From contig NZ_CP070982.1 of NCBI RefSeq assembly GCF_018417595.1, positions 5,896,992-5,960,991 of the forward strand: a DNA stretch of 64,000 bases, in the 5' to 3' direction. The stretch is from Pseudomonas entomophila. Lineage in GTDB: Bacteria; Pseudomonadota; Gammaproteobacteria; Pseudomonadales; Pseudomonadaceae. The translations under genes and the position numbers were made by a program. How positions within the stretch are numbered: the stretch's first letter is position 1; each line of letters begins with the position of its first letter. Positions 1-8,826 of the stretch are shown here, one piece after another. The notes under the pieces were generated by a model. That model was not told the origin of the DNA. It saw nothing but the letters and a program-made list of their open reading frames with translations, and searched no databases.

Positions 1-1567
1 CGGATTGACGGCCCGGTGCGAAGGGAATGCTCATGAAATGGCGCAATTCACCATGGTGTTCGTAGGACTCGGCCAGCTCGAAACCGAGGCTGGTGAGAAC
101 CGTCTTGACGCCCAAGGGCGCTTGCATATGAGCCTGTGCGACATCCTGGCGGACCCGCTCGAAGGGGCGGTGCATCCAGCTGCCTGGGAGACTGGGGACC
201 GGGTCGTTGTCGTTGACGATGCGGTGATGGACCAGATCGGCGGCGCCTTGCATGAAGGTGGTGTCGCCAGCACGGGGGGCGCCGTAGGTGTAGAGTTGGA
301 TGTCGATACCTTCTGTTTGGCGGCGAAGCATTTCTGCGAGAAGCAAGGCGACCGCACCACCAAGGCTGTGGCCGCAGATGACCAGTTGTTGATCGGTATG
401 GAACCTGTCCATGTACTCCCGGACGAAATCATAGGCTTGCGTGGCGGATTCATAGAATCCTCGATGAACTCGACCTTCCCCTTCACTGAACTCCACCTGT
501 AACGCATCTGCATCTCGAAGCGCATCGGCCATGAATTCGCTGGTACCCCGGATTGCTATCAACATCTGATCAGGCGTGTGAACAATAAATGCTTGAGTAT
601 CCGTTGCGTTGAACCGATTTCTGTCATCAAGAAAATGAAGCTTGGCGGGATGCTCTTGAAGATCTCTCTGTTCCGGATGGTTGTAGGGATACAGGTCGGG
701 ATCAAAAGGCGCGATTTCCCATCGCTGCGAGTACGGTACGTCTTCATAAAACGGGTAGAACGACTGCGTCAGTTTCGTATCGACCCTCCAGATCTCCCTG
801 AATGCACTCAGCGACTCGGCAAACCAGTTGCCAACGCTGGGCTCAAGGGGAAAGCTGACCGTCGATGCCCGGACCGGGTGCCCCTCCGGTTCTTGCCCGA
901 ACGGCGAATAGCTCAGCGTGGCCATGAGTGCCAGCTGATACATATTCAACACACAAAAACCTGGATCCTTCGAAAGCGCCAACCGCAAGGCGCGCAGGGG
1001 GCGGACTTCCAGCACCGTGTGCTGGTTGGGCCTCAGGCACACGCCGTGGGCACCATGCCCGCGCATGAGTTTTTTTGCGTGTTTCTCAGGAGGAAAGTTA
1101 GATTTCGTCGCAGGTGGTAGATGACAGGTGTACTGAACGAGGTCACGCACCTCCACTTGGAGAAAGTGGTCGCACAAGGCTTGAGCTGGGTTGTCCAAGA
1201 ACCGTGAGCCATCTTCACGTCTGAACCGAGTAGCTTCTGCACGAACTTGCAGCTCCGTAATTTTTAAAGGGTAAAATTTTCTCTCGGTCAAAGTCGTATA
1301 AACTTCATCGACACCGATATAGCTTGTCAAAAGTGTAACAACCAACCCTCCACTATAGTGCGCTATAACAGTACCCTTCCCTTGAACATCCAGCACCCCT
1401 TGATAAGTCACTCCCTCCCGATCGATTGCTTCATAGCCTAGCCCTGCATATGGCTCGCCTTGTCCAAACTCATCGACTAGCTGAAAGCTGGTCCGGCAGT
1501 CCTGTATAGGGCAAGCGAAAATTTTCGAGTTAATGGGTAATGACAATTCGCCCACGACATCTTTCAT
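1..1567 (-). CDS. Class 3 lipase, probable type VI secretion effector (3' end cut by window)
   Basis: Reading leftward from an ATG at 1567-1565 gives 522 uninterrupted codons to the window edge, so the C-terminus is missing. The C-terminal half is an alpha/beta-hydrolase lipase: nucleophile elbow GHSLGG at residues 399-404 (Ser401), a YGAPRAGD stretch at 428-435, and an NDNDPVPSLP segment whose Asp453 or Asp455 is the likely acid. A late EHHGEL (His504 or His505) is the likely base. The N-terminal ~200 residues match no domain I can name. An AAGGAG ribosome site overlaps the stop of the preceding gene, 8 bases upstream. The gene follows vgrG, a DUF4123 adaptor and a probable immunity gene, so it is most likely a phospholipase delivered by the VgrG. 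The family (membrane lipid hydrolysis) is well founded; T6SS delivery is inferred from position. Confidence 0.85.
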   Translation of the reverse strand, partial: MKDVVGELSLPINSKIFACPIQDCRTSFQLVDEFGQGEPYAGLGYEAIDREGVTYQGVLDVQGKGTVIAHYSGGLVVTLLTSYIGVDEVYTTLTERKFYPLKITELQVRAEATRFRREDGSRFLDNPAQALCDHFLQVEVRDLVQYTCHLPPATKSNFPPEKHAKKLMRGHGAHGVCLRPNQHTVLEVRPLRALRLALSKDPGFCVLNMYQLALMATLSYSPFGQEPEGHPVRASTVSFPLEPSVGNWFAESLSAFREIWRVDTKLTQSFYPFYEDVPYSQRWEIAPFDPDLYPYNHPEQRDLQEHPAKLHFLDDRNRFNATDTQAFIVHTPDQMLIAIRGTSEFMADALRDADALQVEFSEGEGRVHRGFYESATQAYDFVREYMDRFHTDQQLVICGHSLGGAVALLLAEMLRRQTEGIDIQLYTYGAPRAGDTTFMQGAADLVHHRIVNDNDPVPSLPGSWMHRPFERVRQDVAQAHMQAPLGVKTVLTSLGFELAESYEHHGELRHFMSIPFAPGRQS

Positions 1568-1575
1568 AATAACTG

Positions 1576-2358
1576 CTACTCCTTACACCCAGGATGAATT
1601 GTGCAAATTTCGCCATTCGGCCCCGTAAAATGACTGAAATCAGATGTATTACCTCTGCAAAAGGCATAAGGATCTTCAAAACCTTTACCCATGCATCTTT
1701 TCCACCCGTTTGGAAATTTGACCCACCTCCCGCCTTCGCCCGGCTCCTCCTCTTCAAGCAAACGAACATTCATTTTTATGGTCTTCCCCGGTAATTGATC
1801 CAATGTATAAGCGGCATACACTATCCCTAATCCGATTTCTCCACGACTGACATCCTGCCGACAACTCAGCATCTTTCTTAATTGTCGTTTTTTACCCATC
1901 GTTCTGAATTTCCAATGACACTCACCATAAAAAGTATCTTCATAGTTATTTTTTAATTCGCGTTTGTTTTTACCTTCGTACTCCGCGTAAATATGCATAC
2001 CCGCACGCGTAGAGCTATCCGTCCTATTGACTCGGGTTGCCTCTGACCACCGTGCAAATATCTTTATCTCGACAGTTTTCAAGACCATCTGACAGCCCTT
2101 TATCAGGGTGCGTATTTGAATCTCTATTTCTGGTTTGTACTCTCCCAGCCAAGGCCGGTTATATTCCGGCATGGTGCGTGTCCAGTCTGTGACGGTACAT
2201 GGGGTACCGGGCTCCGGTTCATAGAGTGCGCCCGCCCAATAAGAAAAATTCGGTGGTAACTCCCCCACCAGCGTGAAGGTATTCGGTTGCCATTCAGAGC
2301 AGCTGGTCTGCAGTAATGCAGCCGCTACAACAACTCCTCGCTTCCTCCAAGACTTCAT
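1576..2358 (-). CDS. Exported cysteine-containing protein, probable immunity to the adjacent lipase
   Basis: This 260-residue protein belongs to no family I recognise. It starts with a charged n-region (MKSWRKRG), a short hydrophobic run, then Cys20. The sequence before the Cys (LQTS) is a poor lipobox because position -3 is Gln, so it may be a lipoprotein or simply exported. Several further cysteines (for example near residues 91, 149, 167) would suit disulfides in the periplasm. It lies one base after the stop of the DUF4123 gene and 8 bases before the lipase effector. Base composition is lower in GC than vgrG, as is common for effector-immunity pairs. Immunity protein is the likeliest role because periplasmic T6 lipases need a periplasmic antitoxin, but this rests on context only. 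Confidence 0.7.
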   Translation of the reverse strand: MKSWRKRGVVVAAALLQTSCSEWQPNTFTLVGELPPNFSYWAGALYEPEPGTPCTVTDWTRTMPEYNRPWLGEYKPEIEIQIRTLIKGCQMVLKTVEIKIFARWSEATRVNRTDSSTRAGMHIYAEYEGKNKRELKNNYEDTFYGECHWKFRTMGKKRQLRKMLSCRQDVSRGEIGLGIVYAAYTLDQLPGKTIKMNVRLLEEEEPGEGGRWVKFPNGWKRCMGKGFEDPYAFCRGNTSDFSHFTGPNGEICTIHPGCKE

Positions 2359-2359
2359 T

Positions 2360-3184
2360 TCACGTTCTCCCTTGCTCTAATGGCGCAATCCGTCGCATTC
2401 GCTGAAAATGTGCCTCGGGCGTTTCCTCCGGCCACCGCACCCAATCCTCCCCGACCCTGAACCCCGGCGAGCGCAGGCTACTGAGCAACAGAAACTCCAA
2501 CTGCGCGGACGTCTCCCAACCCCAGGCGTTGGCCTGCTCCAATCGCCTCCCAAGCCAGGCTTCGTGGTCCTGTTCGCTCGCCAGTTGCAGATAGCGTTCG
2601 TAGTCATGCCTGACCAGGTAGCGGTCAGCATTCACAAACAGCGTCACCTCGGCGGCAGGTGCCGGCACCTGCAGCCAGGCCGGTTCGGAGGGCACGGGGT
2701 AGCTACCGGGGGCCGGGTTATCCACAACCCGCCAGACATCCGTTTGCCAGTAACAGAGGCTGAGGGTCGGCCCGAGGTAGGCCGGCAGTTCAGCCGGAGC
2801 CAAGACATCCAAGGCACGAGCCAGCACACGGTTGTCGTGAAAGCGGTACAGCCCGTGCCCAACCATCAGCCGTGCCCGCCAATGACTGAGCCAGCCCGCC
2901 CAGTCGCCGGGCGCCAGGCTCGCCAGCCAACCCCAATGCGTCTGCGGCGCCGAAAGGTCCGGCTCGGCCAGGCGCAGTTCGGCATCGCCCACCAGGAACG
3001 CGACCGGCCCGGCACCGGCCAACTGGGCTGCCGGTGTCTGGTTGTACAAGGCACTCCAACGGTCGCTGCCCAACGTCGCCATCAACACTTGCCGAGTGCG
3101 AGCTTCGCCATCCAGCAGTAGGGCAACCTCGCGGCCCTGGGCACGTTGCGCGGCCATCCACAGCCACGGATCCTGATTGCTCAT
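2360..3184 (-). CDS. DUF4123 adaptor/chaperone for a VgrG-loaded effector
   Basis: The 274-residue protein has the layout of DUF4123 proteins (also called TEC or Tap), which bind an effector and load it onto the VgrG tip. The N-terminal half carries the family-like pattern: a buried LLDGEARTRQVL start, the SDRWSALYNQTPAAQLAGAGPVAFLV stretch (residues about 40-65), then HWGWLASLAPGDWAGWLSHWRARL. The C-terminal half is Trp-rich and variable, as expected for an effector-binding region. The ATG overlaps the vgrG stop as ATGA, so the two are translationally coupled. A longer open frame continues upstream of this start but is antisense-frame shadow inside vgrG. A perfect DnaA box lies inside at 2718-2726. 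The cognate cargo is probably the lipase two genes downstream. Confidence 0.85.
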   Translation of the reverse strand: MSNQDPWLWMAAQRAQGREVALLLDGEARTRQVLMATLGSDRWSALYNQTPAAQLAGAGPVAFLVGDAELRLAEPDLSAPQTHWGWLASLAPGDWAGWLSHWRARLMVGHGLYRFHDNRVLARALDVLAPAELPAYLGPTLSLCYWQTDVWRVVDNPAPGSYPVPSEPAWLQVPAPAAEVTLFVNADRYLVRHDYERYLQLASEQDHEAWLGRRLEQANAWGWETSAQLEFLLLSSLRSPGFRVGEDWVRWPEETPEAHFQRMRRIAPLEQGRT

Positions 3185-5238
3185 CGAACACCTCCAAGCG
3201 GCGGGCACTGGCCATTGGCGCAGGCCTCGCAGAGCGGGCAGTAGTCCTGGTCGGCCTGCTTGCTTGCAGCGACCAGGGCCAGCATCACTGGCGCCACCAC
3301 CTTGGGCAGCGCGGCTGGCCCTTGGCTGCCCGCCAGCTCGGGCGGCAGCGGTGCCACCGGCTGGCTGGCCGCCGGCGCCCCACCGATCTGGATCGGGCTG
3401 CTGCAGAAGATGCCCGCGCCATTGACCACCAGGTGCTGCCCGCCAACCTTGAGGGTGATGCTGGCACCGCCCTCCACCACCACCTCGCCGTCCGCCGACA
3501 CCTGCACCTGACGCCCGGCATGCTGCACCAGCACCGTGCCCACACGGGTCTGGCTGCCCTGCTCCACCACCAGGTGGTCGCTGGCCCGCACCAGCACCTG
3601 CCGATGCCCACCGACGGTGCGCTGCTCCTCGGCCTCCAGGGTGACCCGGCTGGCCCCTTTCACCCGCACCTCGCGCCGGCCGCCGATCGCCTCGTGGCTG
3701 TCGTTGCCCACCTGCCGCTCGTAGTCGCGCTGGGCGCGCAGGTACAGCAGCTCCTGCCCCGCGCGGTCCTCCATGGCCAGTTCGTTGTAGCCCCCGCCAC
3801 CACCCAGGCTGCGGCTGCGCAACACCGTGCGACTGCGGTATTCGGGCAAGGCATAGGGTGGCGGGTGCAGGCTGTCGGGCAGGCAGCCGCTGACCACGGG
3901 CTGGTCGGGGTCGTTGTCGAGGAAGCTGACCACCACCGCCATGCCCACCCGGGGCAGCGTGACCGCGCCGTACCGGTCGCCGGACCAGCTGGACAGCACC
4001 CGCAACCAGCAACTGGTGTGTGCGTCGCCGCGGCCTTCGCGGTCCCAGTGGAACTGCACCTTGACCCTGCCCAGGGCGTCGCAATACACCTCCTCGCCGG
4101 GCGGGCCGGTAACCCTGGCCACCTGGCAGCCGGGCACCTGCGGCCTGGGCCGGCTCAGCGGCGGGCGGAACAGCACGTCCCAGGGGATGGCGTCGAAGGT
4201 GTTGCTGTAGCGCGTCTGCGCGTCGGCTGTGGCGTGCTCCTCGAGCACCTGGGGCTGGTGGCCCTCGTGGTGGACGTGGGTGAGCAGCCACAGGTCGTTC
4301 CAGGCCTCGCGGGGATGGTCGGTCAGTTGCAGCAGGTGGCCGCTGAGCAGAAACGCCGCGTCGCTGGCCCCTTCGGCCAGGCAATGGTTGAAGCGACAGC
4401 GCTGCAACGCGCGCTTGCTCAGCGATGCGCCCCGCTGCTGGTCGAGGGTCTGGCGCAAGCCGCCGGGGTAGGCGTAGTGCTCCAGGGGCAGCACCTGGGC
4501 CTCGCCGGTGCTGCTCGGGTAGGCCAGTGGCAGCGCGGCCTTGCGAAAGTCGTGGTCACGCAGCTCCACCTGGTTGACCGCGGTGCGCACGCTCACGCCG
4601 AACTGGCTGACCACCTGGGTGTCGGCCCGCAGGCCGGTGGGGGGATGAAAGCCCAGGGCGCGCCCGAGGCGGGGGAAGTGCGACTGGTGGTCGGCGAACA
4701 CCACGCCGTGGCCCTGGCGTGAATGCGTGAAGTGGTAGTGGATGCCGTCTTCCTGGCACAGCCGTTCGATGAACGCCAGGTCGCTCTCGCCGTACTGCAC
4801 GCAGTACTCGCGCGGTGGGTAGGGTTCTTCGAGGAGGAAGCGGTAGCTGTCACCCAGCAGCCCGTGCTCTTCGAGCACCTGGCCGATGATCTGCGCCACC
4901 GTGCGTTGCTGGAAGACCCGCTGGTTGGTGCGCAGGCCCAGCCGCGCCAAGCGTGGCTCCAGCCGGGCGTGGTAGTGCGTGAGGCGGTCGCCGATGACGC
5001 CCTGGCGAAAACGGCTGATGACACCGTGGATACCGCAGTCCAGGCCATCGAAGGCGAGAAAGGCCGGTTGGTTGAGCATCCGCTCGAGCGGCAGGCGGGC
5101 ATTTTCGCTGACCAGTTCGAGCTCGAAGCGGAAGAGCCTGCTGATGTATTCGTCGCCGTCGAATTTCAGGACCTGAAGCTCAGGCAGGACTGCCGGTACA
5201 TGAAACCGCAGGCGGTCGGGGGGTAATGATTCGAACAT
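3181..5238 (-). CDS. vgrG: VgrG, type VI secretion spike protein
   Basis: The 685-residue protein forms the trimeric tip of the type VI secretion tube. The N-terminal ~370 residues are gp27-like. They are followed by a gp5-type OB fold with the typical motif VKVQFHWDREG, then CWLRVLSSWSG and GMAVVVSFLDNDPDQPVVSG. After that comes the DUF2345 beta-helix rich in valine and glycine. The C-terminus ends in a Pro/Ala linker and a short tail with four cysteines, CPLCEACANGQC, from about residue 667. No enzymatic domain is fused, so cargo is expected to be non-covalent and carried by the DUF4123 gene product. The start at 5238 has an AGGGA ribosome site. The rest of the secretion machinery is not in the window, so this is either an orphan vgrG island or lies beyond the left edge. 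Confidence 0.95.
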   Translation of the reverse strand: MFESLPPDRLRFHVPAVLPELQVLKFDGDEYISRLFRFELELVSENARLPLERMLNQPAFLAFDGLDCGIHGVISRFRQGVIGDRLTHYHARLEPRLARLGLRTNQRVFQQRTVAQIIGQVLEEHGLLGDSYRFLLEEPYPPREYCVQYGESDLAFIERLCQEDGIHYHFTHSRQGHGVVFADHQSHFPRLGRALGFHPPTGLRADTQVVSQFGVSVRTAVNQVELRDHDFRKAALPLAYPSSTGEAQVLPLEHYAYPGGLRQTLDQQRGASLSKRALQRCRFNHCLAEGASDAAFLLSGHLLQLTDHPREAWNDLWLLTHVHHEGHQPQVLEEHATADAQTRYSNTFDAIPWDVLFRPPLSRPRPQVPGCQVARVTGPPGEEVYCDALGRVKVQFHWDREGRGDAHTSCWLRVLSSWSGDRYGAVTLPRVGMAVVVSFLDNDPDQPVVSGCLPDSLHPPPYALPEYRSRTVLRSRSLGGGGGYNELAMEDRAGQELLYLRAQRDYERQVGNDSHEAIGGRREVRVKGASRVTLEAEEQRTVGGHRQVLVRASDHLVVEQGSQTRVGTVLVQHAGRQVQVSADGEVVVEGGASITLKVGGQHLVVNGAGIFCSSPIQIGGAPAASQPVAPLPPELAGSQGPAALPKVVAPVMLALVAASKQADQDYCPLCEACANGQCPPLGGVR

Positions 5239-5449
5239 CCGTTGTCCCTGGTTGGGCCACCTTGGCCGGGGTGCAACATCGCCCCCTGCAAAGTGGGGAA
5301 AACCGCCAAGCTAGCCGAACTTCTCCACCAGATATGCAGGACCGATCTGAGCTCGCGTAGGAGCTTTCCTTGAAGGCTGTAAGGCATTTACCAAGCCACG
5401 AGGCACGCAAATTGCTGCTGATTCCCCTCAGCCCCACGGGACACCGAGC

Positions 5450-6442
5450 ATGCTGCACAGCCACCTCACCACCCTCAACGCGGTTTCGCTGATCCTCCAG
5501 GTGTTCCAGGAGGCCGGCGTCGACCCGCGGCAGCTGCTCGCCGGCAGCGGCATTGGCCCGGCGGACCTGGGCCACGCCGATGCGCGCATCACCACCCAGC
5601 AGGAGCTGCAGGTGTGCGCCAACGCCGTGGCCCGGCGCGAGGACATCGGCCTGGAGCTGGGCCGGCGCATGCATGTGTCGTGCTACGGCATGCTCGGTTA
5701 CGCCCTGCTCTCCAGTGCCACTTTGGGTGACGCCCTGCGCCTGGCGCTGAGCTATCCGGCACTGCTGGGAACAGTCTTCCAGCTGCGCCTGGTCGACGAT
5801 GGCCAGCGGGTCTGGCTGTGCGCCAGCGACCATCACGACGCGCCAGGGCTGGCGGCCTTCAACGCCGAGTTCTGCCTGGTGTCGCTCAAGGTGATCTGCG
5901 ACGACCTGCTGGGCCGCCCGTTACCGCTGCTGGCGGCACGCTTCGAACATGCCCGGCCCGGCTATCACGCGCTCTACAACGGGGCATTCCAGTGCCCGCT
6001 GGGGTTCGAGGCCAGGGACAACGCCTTCGCCTTCGAACGCCGCTGGCTGGACATGCCGCTGCCGCTGGCCGACCCGATCACCCACAAGGCCATGGGCGAG
6101 CGCTGCCGGCGCCTGAACCTGGAGTTCACCGGGCGCCAGGCCTGGCTGGGGCGGATTCGCCAGCTACTGCTGCAGCAATTGGACGCGGCCCCCGGGCTGG
6201 ACGGGCTGGCGCGGCAGATGAACTGCTCGTCGCGTACTTTGCGCCGGCACCTGCAGGCGCTGGGCAGCAGTTATCAACAACTGCTCGACGAGTTGCGTTT
6301 CGAGCGGGCCAAGCAGTTGCTGGCCGAGGACCAGATGCCGATCTATCGCATCGCGGAAACTCTGGGGTTCAGCGAGACCGCGAGTTTTCGGCATGCCTTC
6401 CAGCGCTGGAGTGGCGTGGCGCCGAGCCATTTTCGCGGGTAA
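5450..6442 (+). CDS. AraC-family transcriptional regulator (OruR-like architecture)
   Basis: The 330-residue protein has an N-terminal arabinose-binding-like sensor domain (about 20-200) and a C-terminal double helix-turn-helix (about 235-330). The latter includes LDGLARQMNCSSRTLRRHL and the second helix region IYRIAETLGFSETASFRHAF, ending at the usual APSHFRG. The domain order matches the OruR/ArgR-like AraC subgroup that responds to amino acids and related amines. It lies upstream of acetylpolyamine amidohydrolase and a polyamine-binding protein on the same strand, 190 bases apart, which makes these plausible targets. Its TAA stop is part of a REP palindrome that begins inside the last codons. 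The inducer is unknown. Confidence 0.9.
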   Translation: MLHSHLTTLNAVSLILQVFQEAGVDPRQLLAGSGIGPADLGHADARITTQQELQVCANAVARREDIGLELGRRMHVSCYGMLGYALLSSATLGDALRLALSYPALLGTVFQLRLVDDGQRVWLCASDHHDAPGLAAFNAEFCLVSLKVICDDLLGRPLPLLAARFEHARPGYHALYNGAFQCPLGFEARDNAFAFERRWLDMPLPLADPITHKAMGERCRRLNLEFTGRQAWLGRIRQLLLQQLDAAPGLDGLARQMNCSSRTLRRHLQALGSSYQQLLDELRFERAKQLLAEDQMPIYRIAETLGFSETASFRHAFQRWSGVAPSHFRG

Positions 6443-6457
6443 ACCCGCTCCTACAGG
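6434..6457. repeat. P. putida-type REP element overlapping the araC-family stop codon
   Basis: The sequence contains the GCGGGTAAACCCGC core followed by TCCTACAGG, the classic P. putida REP. The TAA in the centre of the palindrome is the stop codon of the preceding gene, so the repeat is partly coding. Confidence 0.85.
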
Positions 6458-6631
6458 ATCAGCATCGCTCTCAACATTTGCGCCATGCCCGCAAATGGGC
6501 CGGTTCAGGATGACCAGGATCCGGCCAACGCCCGTGGCCACATCGATCCCCTTTTGGCCGTTTGCGTCGTTCTCCCTGGCTTGGCCGCCCACCAGAATGG
6601 CCCCACGCCAGTCATAAACGGAGAACAACAC

Positions 6632-7672
<1,041 letters not shown>

Positions 7673-7674
7673 AC

Positions 7675-8778
7675 ATGGTCCGACTCAAGCGTCTGCTCGC
7701 CCCGCTCATCACCGCCGGCCTGCTCGCCGGCGCGCTCCACGCCCACGCCGACCAGCGCACCTTGCGGGTGTACAACTGGTTCGACTACATCACCCCGCAG
7801 ACCCTCACCGACTTCCAGAAAGACAGTGCTGTGAAGCTGGTGTACGACATCTTCGACACCAACGAGGCGCTGGAAGCCAAGCTGCTGACCGGCAACTCCG
7901 GCTACGACGTGGTGGTGCCGTCCAACGTGTTCCTCGCCAAGCAGATCGAGGCCGGTGTGTTCCAGCCGCTCGATCGCTCGAAACTGCCGAACTGGCAGCA
8001 CCTGGACCCGGCGTTGATGAAACTGATCGAGGCCAACGACCCGGGCAACAAATTCGCCGTGCCCTACATGTACGGCACCGTGCTGATCGGCTTCAACCCG
8101 GACAAGGTCAAGGCCGTGCTCGGCGCAGATGCCCCGGTGGACAGCTGGGACCTGATCTTCAAGGAAGAGAACATCGCCAAGCTCAAGCAATGTGGCGTGG
8201 CGCTGCTGGACTCGCCGTCCGAGATCCTGCCCCTGGCGCTCAAGTACCTGGGCCTGGACCCCAACAGCAACAAGCCAGCCGATTACCAGAAAGCCCAGGA
8301 CCTGCTGCTGAAGATCCGCCCGCACATCACCTACTTCCACTCCTCCAAATACATGGCCGACATCGCCAATGGCGATATCTGCGTGGCGGTGGGCTATTCG
8401 GGCAGCTTCTCCCAGGCCGCCAACCGCGCCCGCGAAGCGAAGAATGGCGTGACGGTGGACATGCGCCTGCCCAAGGAGGGGGCGCCGATCTGGTTCGACA
8501 TGCTGGCGATCCCGAAAAACGCGGCCAACCCGGAGGATGCCCACACGTTCATCAACTACCTGCTGCGGCCTGAGGTGATCGCGCCGATCAGCGACTTTGT
8601 CGGTTACCCGAACCCGAACAAGGATGCGACCGACAAGGTCAGCCCGGCGATTCGCAACAACCCCAACCTGTACCCGACGGCGGAGGCGATGGCCACGCTG
8701 TACACGCTCAAACCGTTGGTGCGGGATGCAGAACGCGCGCGCACGCGGGCCTGGACCAAGATCAAGTCCGGGACCTGA
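7675..8778 (+). CDS. Periplasmic polyamine-binding protein of a PotFGHI/SpuDEFGH-type ABC transporter
   Basis: The 367-residue protein has a signal peptide ([19 protein letters not shown], cleavage near AHA-DQR). The mature part starts with [22 protein letters not shown], the standard opening of putrescine/spermidine binding proteins. Aromatic and acidic residues expected in the amine pocket are present in the [14 protein letters not shown] and YGTVLIGFN segments. It is the solute receptor that delivers a polyamine to an inner-membrane permease. No permease or ATPase gene follows; a hairpin ends the unit, so the protein must share a transporter encoded elsewhere or serve in sensing. Coupling to the amidohydrolase 2 bases upstream suggests acetylpolyamine or polyamine uptake. 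Confidence 0.92.
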   Translation: MVRLKRLLAPLITAGLLAGALHAHADQRTLRVYNWFDYITPQTLTDFQKDSAVKLVYDIFDTNEALEAKLLTGNSGYDVVVPSNVFLAKQIEAGVFQPLDRSKLPNWQHLDPALMKLIEANDPGNKFAVPYMYGTVLIGFNPDKVKAVLGADAPVDSWDLIFKEENIAKLKQCGVALLDSPSEILPLALKYLGLDPNSNKPADYQKAQDLLLKIRPHITYFHSSKYMADIANGDICVAVGYSGSFSQAANRAREAKNGVTVDMRLPKEGAPIWFDMLAIPKNAANPEDAHTFINYLLRPEVIAPISDFVGYPNPNKDATDKVSPAIRNNPNLYPTAEAMATLYTLKPLVRDAERARTRAWTKIKSGT

Positions 8779-8781
8779 GCC

Positions 8782-8825
8782 TTCGCCGGCAAGCTGGCTC
8801 CGTGTAGGAGCCGGCTTGCCGGCGA
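8782..8825. terminator. REP-like hairpin between convergent genes
   Basis: A long inverted repeat, arms GCCGGCAAGCTGGCTCC and GGAGCCGGCTTGCCGGC, separated by GTGTA. It sits between the ends of the polyamine-binding protein and mocR genes and probably ends transcription in both directions. No clear T-run, so it may rather be an RNA-stabilising REP. Confidence 0.65.
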
Positions 8826-8826
8826 A

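Noticed and set aside
5..1242. Short plus- and minus-frame open frames over the left end
   Set aside because: The continuous minus-strand lipase frame (522 codons to the edge) explains the region.
1576..2358. Lipoprotein assignment for the exported protein upstream of the lipase
   Set aside because: The lipobox LQTS-C has Gln at -3, so lipidation is left open and not claimed.
2360..4384. A 674-codon frame that fuses an N-terminal extension to the DUF4123 protein
   Set aside because: The extension is Arg/Pro/Ala-rich out-of-frame vgrG sequence; the ATG at 3184 has ATGA coupling to vgrG.
3034..4722. A 562-codon plus-strand open frame across the DUF4123 and vgrG genes
   Set aside because: Composition is Ala/His/Gln-rich nonsense opposite vgrG, whose domains are clear.
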